From Hysterangium stoloniferum (lineage: Eukaryota > Basidiomycota > Agaricomycetes > Hysterangiales > Hysterangiaceae), in contig WHVD01000057.1 in the NCBI GenBank assembly GCA_015178975.1, forward strand, positions 372,001 to 436,000: a DNA stretch of 64,000 nucleotides, in the 5' to 3' direction. Position numbers and translations under genes: made by a program. The notes beneath the pieces were generated by a model. It searched no databases and was not told where the DNA came from. It saw nothing but the letters and a program-made list of their open reading frames with translations. Shown here piece after piece: positions 11,230-21,487 of the stretch; position 1 is the stretch's first letter, and each line of letters opens with the position of its first letter.

Positions 11230-11911
11230 TCAGAGCAAAGGTGTCGTAAGGTCAAGTTCTTGGAGCAACTGTGCCAGCCGGATTCGCAGGCGATTTAATT
11301 CTTGGGTGGCTGCAAGTGACCTAGCCTGCCATTCATCTAAAGGTCGTAACTGATTGGAAGATAGCATAGAATTGGTATTACCATCTCCACTGATATTGGT
11401 GGAGATGGATAAGACAGCTTCCTCGGAACTCTCCATATGTTCTCTAGCGTGGGCTTCAGCCTGCAAATCTCGAGGTGCCAGATCTACTAAACTGAGCCTG
11501 GAGAGGTCATTAATGATGATTTTGAGTTCTTCGCCTTGTGCCTGGAGTCGATCGTCGACTCCTGGTTTGACTTCAACATCAGCAGCAGCAGTTGAAGATA
11601 AATATCCCATCGCGGCGTTTGCCGCGCCTCTCAACATTCCAATTTCTCTGCCCAAGGGCGCCCCTATGGTCGCAAATCCTTCATCAAATCCTTCCTGTAA
11701 TGCTGACTCTTTCCCTGCAGTGATTCCTTCGCGATACCCGGCCTGTAAAGTCGATACATAAGTCAGATCTTGTAAGATTATTTGGGTTTACGTTAGTAAA
11801 ATCGGCGTCCAACTTTGCCCATTCTTGAGATGGAACATCGTCTTCTCCCCATATTTGGTCGCCGTCATTCAGACTATTACAACGTGCAGACGAAGGAGAA
11901 TCAGGTAACAT
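11230..11911 (-). CDS. YAE1: Yae1-family protein
   Basis: Yae1 works with Lto1 as an adaptor that brings the Fe-S protein Rli1/ABCE1 to the cytosolic iron-sulfur targeting complex, so it supports ribosome biogenesis and recycling. The first exon ends at LDADFTN. A 50-bp-scale intron follows, and the second exon opens with the diagnostic series of Gly every four residues: AGYREGITAGKESALQEGFDEGF, then GAPLGREIGMLRG. The rest is helical and ends LAQLLQELDLTTPLL. The size (about 215 residues) fits the family. It is divergent from RRP6 with only 60 bp between the two start codons. Confidence 0.85.
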
Positions 11912-11971
11912 CGTTGGAGGATGCCTTGTGATCACGTAAGCAAATATGCACGTGATAATTATTTTCAAAAC
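11912..11971. promoter_or_regulatory. 60-bp bidirectional spacer between YAE1 and RRP6
   Basis: Only 60 bp separate the divergent start codons, so transcripts must share core promoter sequence or overlap at their 5' ends. The spacer contains TCACGTAA and CACGTGAT close together (E-box-like CACGTG at about 11950). No TATA box is visible. Confidence 0.55.
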
Positions 11972-14928
11972 ATGTCTTCTGGCGATGATGAAAGCAAAAT
12001 TCCGTCTCCAACGACGTCCTTCGATGAATACCAACTATCCTTGCAATCCGCAGCAGTTTCTGCAATCAAAAGCTCAATGGGATTGCCAAAGGACATCTCC
12101 TATCACCGCTCACTTGACCGAAAATTTGGGAAGCGTTTGGACGCATGCTCGGACAGGATTTTGACACTCACATCTCGCCTTCTCGATTTTGCACAGTCTA
12201 GTAGTGTTGCTGAGAGCGGGCCGCATGTTGCGAGGAGTGGTGATAAAGGGAAGCGTCGGCTGGAAAATGAAGAGGATGTTGTCGATAGTTTCCACTCGCT
12301 TGTGGTCGATGTAATGGACCAATTATTGGAAAGATCTGTGAGTGGGGATTCCTTTTTATATAGCGATATATAGACTTAAAATTGTGATGGCAGGATGCGT
12401 GTTTAGATGAGCTCATGGGGCGAATCAAGCCTCCAGCGATACCAATCAAGCCACAGCCTCAACCGCAGACAACATCGAAGGTGATTTTTCCAATATTCAG
12501 GGACGATGCACATCTGAGCCATTTTCGTTAGTCTGCGAAGATGAAAAGTCGGCTTGATCCTGCACTACTCCACGCTTCACATTTACCCAAGCCGCAGCAC
12601 CTTTTCCGGCCACCCGTGGATAATACGAATACTGCCATTCCCTGGCAGCCCGTTTTGACAAAAAAATATCACGGAAGGTCTTTAACGGAAATACAATCCG
12701 GGTAAGTTTGTATTGGTATTGTACGTCTTCATAGCTGTAATGCGGTACAGTTCCCATCCCTACCAGGATGAGATAACACAACTCTCCCCCCCGGCCCATT
12801 ACCTTTCCCCTCCCTCTTCTCCTAGTACACCGATAGCGTTTGAGGCCTCTCCCCCTCTAATACACATTTCACATGTGTCTCAGCTTCCGTCATTATTAGA
12901 GGCACTAAAACAAACCACCGACTTTGCAGTCGACTTGGAGCATCATACATACCGGTCTTTTTCAGGATTTGTGTGCCTTATGCAAATTTCAACGCGCACG
13001 CAGGATTGGATTATTGAATGTCTAGATCCGGAGATCCGGGTGGAACTAGTCCAATTGAACGAAGTCTTTACTGATCCAAACATTGTCAAGGTAAAATTGT
13101 ACTAAAGTTCCTATCATCATCTCACACTTTTCTTCTTTTTTTTTTTTTAAAAAAAAAAAATAGGTGTTTCATGGCGCGGAAAGTGATATAATTTGGCTGC
13201 AACGGGATTTCAGCATTTACGTTGTTAATTATTTTGATACACATCACGCAACGCATGTGTTGAGTTTGTCCTTTTTCTTTATCTTCTAGCGGCGTACTCT
13301 CATGTTGCATTAGACTTCCCAAAACACTCCTTAGCATCACTCCTGGAGATGTATTGTGATTTCATACCTGATAAACGGTATCAACGTGCCGATTGGCGTA
13401 TCAGGCCTCTTCCTGAAGAGATGCTCCTCTATGCACGTTCCGATACCCATTTTCTTTTATATATTTACGACCATCTGCGCACCGCCCTGTTGGCGCAACG
13501 CACTCCTCCCCCGCAGCCGCTGCAGCACTCTCCCATTATCGAAGTTCTGAAGCGCTCCTCTGAGACTGCTTTGCGAAATTACGTCCGTGAAACATATGAT
13601 GCTGCTGACGGAAGCGGACCCGGTGGATGGGGAGCACTTGTTAGGAAATGGAACGGCAGTCTCGATATGGGAGGTGTCCATGGGGTCGTGTTTAAGGCTA
13701 TTCATGCGTGGCGAGATGCTGTTGCCAGAGAGGAGGATGAGAGCACGAGGTTCGTTCTTCTTTTATACCCCATACCAGGTTTAATGGGATTTGTAGATAT
13801 GTGTTACCTAATCTTCACATTCTCCGCCTGGCTGAACGGCCGCCCAAAGACCTTCCCACACTATTATCCCATTTCCAACCGGTGCCCCCAATAGTGCGTG
13901 TCCGGTCGTTGGAACTTCTAGACGTGATCAAGGATGCCGTGAAACGCGCTGAGACACAGCAGCCTGTACCCGAAGTTGAAATGGTTTCTGCAGTCGATGT
14001 TCAAACAAAGGACATTTCACTTCGCCTTGTTGGCACCGTTGACCGGGTCGCTTCTTCGGGACTTTGGGATCGTTGTGAGTGTACGTAAAGTTAGAATTTG
14101 TGATGTGTGTTGGCTCACGCCATTACACAGCAATATCGAACAATATGGCGACATCGAGTTCACTTTTGGGTAGTATGTCAGCCACCCCGATGAGTGGAGC
14201 AACATATATCTCGCACAAAAGTTCGCTATTTGGCTCAATGTCAATTACGCAAGTTCAGGATTTATCAGCTGACAAACGTTATTGCGATGTTATGGCCCGG
14301 ATCCATAGCAAGCTTATTATCGCGCCTACTCCTCCGATCGTAAGTCATCTTCCTGTCACAAAACTTAACTCCGACCCTTAAGCCACTATCTTCGCACCAG
14401 AAGATCCCTGATGTCGCTTCAGCCACGGTAATGGATTTAGACATAGTCGAAGAAGATTCAAGCGCCGCTGCCGTCGCCGAAATACCTTTCATCCCGCCAG
14501 CCCAACGGCAATCAGCAATAAAAGCCGACCCCGACGCGAACGACGTCATTGTAGTGGTCGGACAACGTCAAAAGAAGCGAAAACGGAAGGAAAAAGGCAA
14601 GGAAGTGGCCGGGTCTGGTGCTTCGTCTGAATCTACACCTTCGAAGAAGTTGAAAGACCAAAATGCCGACGCAGTTAAAATGGAAGCCATTGAACCGTTT
14701 GATTTTGATTCAGCACCGAACATCCTGGATCAACCCAAGCCTACGGCTGCGCCAGTGAAGCGAAAGCGGCAAAGGGGTATGTATTGTTCACTGTTTTCTA
14801 AAAGGAGGCAGAGTGTTGATGTGTGTCCTACAGGTGCGGATGCTGCGGTACAGTATGGCAATTTCGGCGCACCACCACGTAATATGAGCGAGGTAAAAGG
14901 GGGGAATCAGTCCCATACCTTCCGATAG
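11972..14928 (+). CDS. RRP6: Exosome 3'-5' exoribonuclease Rrp6
   Basis: This is the nuclear exosome DEDDy exonuclease, which trims rRNA and snoRNA precursors and degrades cryptic transcripts. It has an N-terminal PMC2NT region ([12 protein letters not shown] onward) and a basic linker. The exonuclease core shows [20 protein letters not shown] (D-x-E), [15 protein letters not shown] (third acid) and [17 protein letters not shown] (Tyr and last Asp). An HRDC-like region follows ([33 protein letters not shown]), then a low-complexity tail with nuclear-localisation-like basic runs ([21 protein letters not shown]). All catalytic residues are present. About nine introns are implied; one (13091-13163) ends in a T13/A12 palindrome directly before the TAG acceptor. 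The junction near 13258-13310 (between THHATH and [10 protein letters not shown]) was not resolved. Confidence 0.93.
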
Positions 14929-17121
14929 GTCTGGTACTCGTTGATCATTTTTCCTGTCCATCGTATAAGACAGGGTAGATATCCTGTCTTGGTTCATGGC
15001 TATTGCTACAGACTGTCTCGGTACATTGACGCGCGTTGTACTGTTAGACACATACATACCAAATATTGTTGAACTCATCAACCCTGGCAAAGGGACATGT
15101 GGGAGTGGAAAGAGGACTCTGATTGGAACTTGACATTAAAAAAAAATGAACAATCATGGGGCTCCCCAGAGTTTGTTGAACATGGCTGTTTTTATATAGC
15201 ATGTATATTAACCCGAGTCCCTTTGAAGCACACCTGCTTGCTGAAAAATATATTGTTATGTAGTGATGACATATCATTTCCAGCAGACACAATAATAAGA
15301 CTTTGAAACAGCCGTCGGTATCATGACACCTAGTCAAGTACTGCAGGAGCTATGAACACCATTTTTCAGTCGCGGGGAGCGATATAATCTCTCCCAAACC
15401 CGGACCTGAGCCAACCCCGCAGATACCCGGAGAACCCGTCCACATGAACGAGAAGAGGGCACCATGGATGCGTCGAGGGAATCTAGATGAGGGAGAGAAC
15501 GCGGTGAGAAGAGTGAGAAGGAACTAGCGAGAAGATGTGCGGGGTAAGATCCGAAGTATATGTGAGAACACCATGAGCCAGAAGCAGAAACTCGCCGCCA
15601 TCGGGAATTCACGAAGAACATTCTTCCGAAGATAGTTGTCATTGGAGAAGGGGGCGCACGGTGCCTGTGAAGAAGCAATATCGCACACACCAATTATTAC
15701 CACCAGGAAAACACAGTTAAGGGGAAGCTTATGGGGCCTTCTAAATACGCCCAACTCGAAATTATTCAACAGGCAAGAACTGCCCTGCTTTCGAGAACGA
15801 CGTTGGGATTGGGCCATCAAGGACTTGGAATCGCTTCATTACCCAGCTGCCCCTCAATTATTCAACTATTGCGCCAGCCTTCTTTTTATTCAAGACACTG
15901 ATAGATGCATATGCCATCCGTAAGTCATCGGGTTTCCCCCCCTGGTCAGTCACATACTTGATTATTCTCGCAGGGCTAACGTCGAATCGATACTCACGAC
16001 ATTAACTTATATCAAGTTGTATCCAAAGAGCACACTGGCAATGCTTAAAATACTGCAGAACTCATCCAGGTTGTGACCAGCATGCATACAAGTTCACCGA
16101 CAGGGGGTGGTGGTGTGACGCGCAAAAAAAGAACTGGGATCCCTGAATCCTAGCCGCGGCACGTGTAGATTGAGGGACGTCGTGCCCGAGTCCAAGGGTG
16201 AAGGGGTGGTGTGCGCTTGGCACACACAGTCAGTAGACGGTCGACACATCGATAAGGCGAGACGCTGGCGCCTTGTTCTTTGCGGGAAACGGAGGAGCCA
16301 CACGACGGCTGGCCAGAGCCCCCCCCTTCACGTAACGTTAGCGCGCTGATTTCGTGATGTGCAGCAGTGAGCACACTGCTCACATCGCTGTCTGATTAGG
16401 TTTCGTTCAAGGTGGTGGTTGTTCCTTGTCGCGGCCTTGTTCCGTAATTTTCGACGCACGTCGCTTCGCGCTGTGTCTGTCAGAGAGCTTGAAGACGGCG
16501 GACGGGTCTAGGCCCTGCAGATGCTTTGTGTCGCATTTGGTGTGGGCCCTAACCGGTTAGGATCCAGTTCTAGAATCCAGTTCTAGAATGGTTTCATGAG
16601 CTGAACCGTGACGTAACCGCTTCCGGTTGTTTTTTTTGAAACTGGTTATGTCGAGTGCCCAAGAATGATATAGTTATTGATTTAAAAGTCTTACCTGCAA
16701 ACTAATCAAAATATAGATATTTTGTTCATGGATACACTGTCCGTGAGTCACTCACTACTCGTACAGAGTGAACACATAGGACTCAAAATCAGTGTGGGAT
16801 GGGGCGTTCGCGAAGGATTAACGAGGAGGACTGGCACCGAAGGATGCGAAAATTCTCTTTACGGATTTTATTGGATAGTTGAGCTATTCTATATATATAT
16901 ATATACATGTAACCGGTCACAAACCGAACCGAATGAAACACCAGGCCCTTGATATACCTGCAAAACCAAGGACGTCCCTCAGCATATTTGCTTTACGCTA
17001 TGCCAGCGATTAAACTTTACAATCAACGCGCGCAACGCAATTTTGATGCATGAATAAGGCCAAGGCTCGACTGCGTCCATTGTGGCCGAACACTCGAAGA
17101 GCTGGAAACATAGCGCTACGC
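14929..17121. other. Long intergenic stretch; no confident gene
   Basis: About 2.2 kb. Open frames at 15334-15820 (-) and 15636-15923 (+) overlap each other and match nothing recognisable. At 16562-16587 a 13-bp direct repeat (ATCCAGTTCTAGA, twice) contains two TTCTAGAA blocks resembling heat-shock elements. A short AT dinucleotide run lies near 16890-16905. Confidence 0.4.
16562..16588. repeat. Tandem 13-bp repeat with two TTCnnGAA boxes
   Basis: ATCCAGTTCTAGA occurs twice head to tail. Each copy contributes TTCTAGAA, the inverted-pentamer pattern bound by heat-shock factor. No adjacent gene is confidently annotated, so regulatory function is only a possibility. Confidence 0.4.
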
Positions 17122-17758
17122 TCAGAAACCGGCTCTGCCAGCATTTACTACAGACTGCACCCTTACATCCCCTGATATCAGGCCGATGGATGAGGCAGGG
17201 ATATTTTTATCTTGTTGCAGCTTCTGTTTTGGCTTCAGAGGTGGATGTTTGGCAGTTTCCCCAAGGGCGGTGTCGGGCGCTGCAGCTTTCTTTGTCCACG
17301 CTCTCTGAAGAGTGTTTTGGTGACGGCATCCATTGATACCACCGGAGGTCAAATGGCCATATTGCGTATTATTATTGGGTGTGCGAGATGTGGGATGTTT
17401 CAGTGCCAGCCCTCGAGCCAGGGGGCCGCGGGTTACCCCACCAGAAACACCATCGTGTCCTTGTATTGAACTTGTATATGCTATAAATAATTTGATTGGA
17501 AATTTCCAAAGCCAAAGAAAGAAGCAGAAGTCCAAACAACGACAAGGCCATCACCGTCGCATAGAAAATAGCTGGTAAACAACCGATAACATCACGATCG
17601 CGGAAGATTGGGTTGACAGGCCCTCCATCCCCCACCAAAAGGGCCAAATATTCGGGGTTATCTCTTCTTGTTGTGAAGGGGTTCCGAAATCCTGGTTTGG
17701 ACGTCGAGTGCCACGATGGCCGGGAAACTCGACATGTAAAAAATTTTGTTGCTCCCAA
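17122..17758 (-). CDS. Possible small membrane protein (uncertain)
   Basis: This is not a recognised family. A minus-strand frame (17372-17758) contains a convincing hydrophobic helix (FYATVMALSLFGLLLLSLAL) flanked by polar, charged sequence. The overlapping frame to its 3' side (17122 onward) has coding-like composition: polar, Lys/Gln/Asn-rich, for example LKPKQKLQQDKNIPASS. A short intron near 17440-17460 could join them into a single-pass protein with a basic tail. No start context or homology supports it further, so it may be a chance frame. Confidence 0.25.
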
Positions 17759-20091
17759 CAGGCATATACTCGGAGATGCGCAACGCGGGGGAAGTCGAAG
17801 TTGTATGTACGGCAGTGTAGTTATCTGTCCTTTAGAGTTCTATACCTATATTTTTGAAAGCCTGTCGTCAAACAGGCTCACTGGTCTGGGGTCGATTGGA
17901 CCACGGTGTATTGCTCGATGAACTAGCGAACGGCATATACATGGCGGGCGAGCAAGAAAAATGATGACTATAATAAGTAACTGAGTATGCCAGGCTTATA
18001 ATTATATGGCAAGTATGTTTATACATATTAATCACCTATTGTCGTGTGAGAACATAAAAAAAACTATCTTGGCATTTGTGTTCTTCAGGTACTGGGACGA
18101 TCACCCCCTGAATTCATTATCAATAAATTCCACATCGTCTCGGTGAGTTCATCTGTTCACCTCCAGATTCATCACTCATTTCCTCTCCCCCTCGGTGAGT
18201 TAATTTCTCCGCTAGTTCATAATTATTCGACTCACACGGCGTGCTCACTCCCCCCGCCCACAGTGACGTAAAAAGCACGTAAACTCAATTACTACCACAC
18301 TCGCTTTCAAGTTGGCATTCGCGCGGACAGCGTGATATCAAGGTTTTGGAAATACCCTTTGCGCAGGTAGTAGTCTTGGGTTAGGGTTTTGTATGAGGCT
18401 CAGGTTCGATACATTTTGGGAAATATACTATCCTTGTTCGGACCTCTAGCACTTGGCCCGATGAAACACTGCCTTGATATGCACAATGACAAGTGGAACT
18501 AATACGGATGGATCATCTGCACACATGCAGATTGCAGTGCCCATGCTTCTCAACAGGGACCCGATGTACCACCCCTTCGAGGTTCTTGAATTCAGGATGG
18601 TATTAACCGCCCGCATGCGGGCCAGATGCTCAAATGCGAGGCATTAGGCCAGGATCGCTCATTTCACCGCAAGGTGGAGCATGGGTAAGCGGAATTGAAA
18701 TCGGGACTTCTCTCGTTCTTCTCGGCCTATATACCGGGGGAGGGAACCGTTCGAGCACACACAGGTGCTGTATACCTATCGATGGCGGAATGGATGACTG
18801 CTTAATGTGACTGACCATGAAGAGACAATGTACCCGGGTGCTGTTGTCATACACATATCGGACGACAGCGGTTGCCGCGTAGATCTGGCCGACTGATCTC
18901 CGGTGTGTGGAGGCGCCATGCTCTATTGTTACCCTGCGGGAGTCGGGAGTCGTGGGCACTGTGGTTGTGGATGATGTCGAGGACTGCCTTTTTTTTTCGT
19001 TTTCGCAGTCTGACCGCCTCTCGTGGTCGGTCAGTACGCAGACACGGGGGGTAGGAGTGTGACGGCCTGAATTTCGGGCAGAACTGTGGTCTGATCATGT
19101 TGTCTAGTCGACCGCCATATGATAATGAGATCCTTGTAGATCACGCCTCCGGATCTCAACTCTTAAAAGGCCGATATCAAGAAGGTCGCAATTAGATGCA
19201 GCCCTAAAGAGCAGCCCGCTCGTCATGCCTTTCGATTCGATCTCCTGCCCAGGCACGGCATGTCATTGGGAAGGCGAATCCAAGGGCCCTTGGTTGCATA
19301 TACGTTGTCAGGGAAGATTCGCGGGAATTATGTGCAGGCCTAGAGTTAGAACTTACGGGTCGGGTCGCTGTCAGCTGGCACCAAAACTTATTAAGTGGTG
19401 TCGCTCATTGTGCTTTTGGCCGGATATTAACTAGCAATATCGTAATGTCGGCCACCAAGATAGAATAATTAGGACCGGCAATGGCATCCCGGCGCAACAT
19501 CCATGGTATGGACATGCCCAGCCACTCAGGGTCTTTTCTTGTTTTCTCGAGATTCTCGTCATCATCGGACCGCTAAGACGGTATACCCCCGCTGCACAGC
19601 CACGGCCAGAAAAACCAGCGAGCCAATCACAGCACGCCGTTGTGGTCGTGTGACGGGAGCAGATCCTCATTTTTCCCGTTTTGCTTATCCGTTTATTGTC
19701 CTCCGGTCTGTGAATAGCCGTTGGGGCCCTGGGGGGTGTTCATCTGACGTGGGTTCCCTTTCGCTGCTCTTTTTGGATTCGAATTTAAACATTCTGGAGG
19801 TGCCTGCTGTTGTTCAATCACACCATAAGAAGTGCCCCAAGCTCCCTGGTCGTCGCTTATCGTATTTGTGCATTTATTTTCGTTTCTTTTTCTTAATTCG
19901 GATTTCCCTCCCCATTTCAGCGTGGTCATTTTTTAGTTGCGTTTTTGGGATGGGTCATTCGATATTCAATTCGGGGCTCCTGGGACGCTCTCGGGTGGGG
20001 CTTATCATTTTAGTTAGCGACTGTCCCACTGTGGTACCCTATATATTTGGATGCAGGGGCGATATCCGTACATACACACACGATAACGACA
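17759..20091. other. Long intergenic stretch; no confident gene
   Basis: About 2.3 kb with only short scattered frames on both strands. T-rich sequence precedes the GC-rich gene, and TATATATTT at about 20040 is a candidate TATA box for it. Confidence 0.4.
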
Positions 20092-21487
20092 ATGACCCTT
20101 TGCATGACCACGACCTACAACAGCAGCGACAGAGACAGAGACAACGACTCGATGATTGTAATGAACGGCGAGCACACCACTGCCCTCGATACCACCCTGC
20201 GCCTCACCACGTCCGATCCGCAACGCGATGGCAATCCCAATCACCCCTGCGCCAGAAGCGCAGCCCACCCCTCCCCATCGCTTGATGATGATGAATCACG
20301 ATCAGACACATCACCCCGCGCACACATCCGCACACCACACAGACGGGTCTACGCGAGCCCCACGCTCCTCACGCCGTCCCGCGCACGGCCTGTCGTCGAC
20401 CTCGTGCGGCTTTCGAGCCCGTCGCTCGCCTCGTTCACCCCGGCCGTGGTGGAGATGGATGCCGACCGGTGCTTGAGGGTGTGCTTATTTCCCGAGATGA
20501 AAATGTGGGGGGGCGACGACAACAACGCAGACGCGGGCATGGACACGTACGCCGACGAGAGCGAGCACGACCAGCTGTACGACGAAGAGGACGCCGCCCC
20601 CGTCGAGAGCGCCGCAGCGAATTGGAGCGGGGTGCGCCCCTCCGGCGGCGGTGGGGGCGGGTGGACGAGCCCGGGGATACTGTCCCTCGACTTTTTCAAG
20701 TCTGAGAAGGACACGACGGAGGAGGGCCGCCGCTGCCGCACGGAGCGGTCGACATCTGGCTCCAGGACGAGACGGACAGCGTGGTGCACGTCCCCCGAGG
20801 GGAGTGTCGGCTCGCCGCCGCCGTCCCCGACGATATCGATCCCCTCGATAACACGGACACATTCCACGGCGACTGGGGAATCGCTGCCGGGCACGCCGCC
20901 GCTGCAGCTGCCGTGGGAAAGCGAGCGACGCTCCTGGCCCCGTCAAGAGCGCGAGGGAAAGCAGCAGCAGCAGCGGACGGCGCGGCGGCGGCGCACCTGT
21001 CCCGGCACGGCCAAACCCCACATTCCGTTCTTCTCGCCCGGCAGCCGCGACCGCAGCCGCAGCCGCAGTCGCAGCACCAGCCGCAGCCCCTCGCCCTCGC
21101 CCTCGCCCGCGCGCGCATGCTCGCCGCACGCCACCGCGCACATGCACAGCAACCACGACACAAACACCCTGCACACGCCGCCCCGCACGCGCAGGCGCTC
21201 GCGCTGCACCTCCCAGCACGCCGCCCTCGCCCTCGCCCTCGCCCCCGCCCCCGCCCCGCCCCCGCCCCGCCCCCGCCGCCAGCACGCCGCCCTCGCGCGC
21301 GCGCGCGCTGACGCTCTCGGCGCTGGAACGCGACTCCGCGTTCATGCAGTCCCCCACGCCGTGCGCCGTCTGCGGCACCCCGGGCCCGGACTTTCCCCGC
21401 TGCCCGAGGTGTGGCGATGCGTGGTGCAGCCGCGCGTGTCGAGTCGAGGCGGGCAGGGGGCACGGGTGTAAAGGCATTATGGGGTGA
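20092..21487 (+). CDS. GC-rich low-complexity protein with C-terminal Cys cluster
   Basis: The first part of the + frame is polar with acidic patches (DNNADAGMDTYADESEHDQ) and becomes Ser/Arg/Pro-rich (SRDRSRSRSRSTSRSPSPSP). The C-terminus lies in a different frame and is the best-supported part: LTLSALERDSAF, then CAVCGTPGPDFPRCPRCG and AWCSRACRVEAG, ending HGCKGIMG with the stop at 21485-21487. The Cys spacing resembles HIT/MYND-type zinc clusters. An unseen intron, or a frameshift in the repetitive CCCTCG/CCCCCG tract (about 21210-21300), must link the two frames. Three forward frames and one reverse frame are all open here because of the base composition, so the middle of the protein is uncertain. 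Function is not known. Confidence 0.55.

Noticed and set aside
15334-15923. Overlapping ORFs on both strands after RRP6
   Set aside because: Neither has family motifs or consistent splice structure, and each weakens the case for the other.
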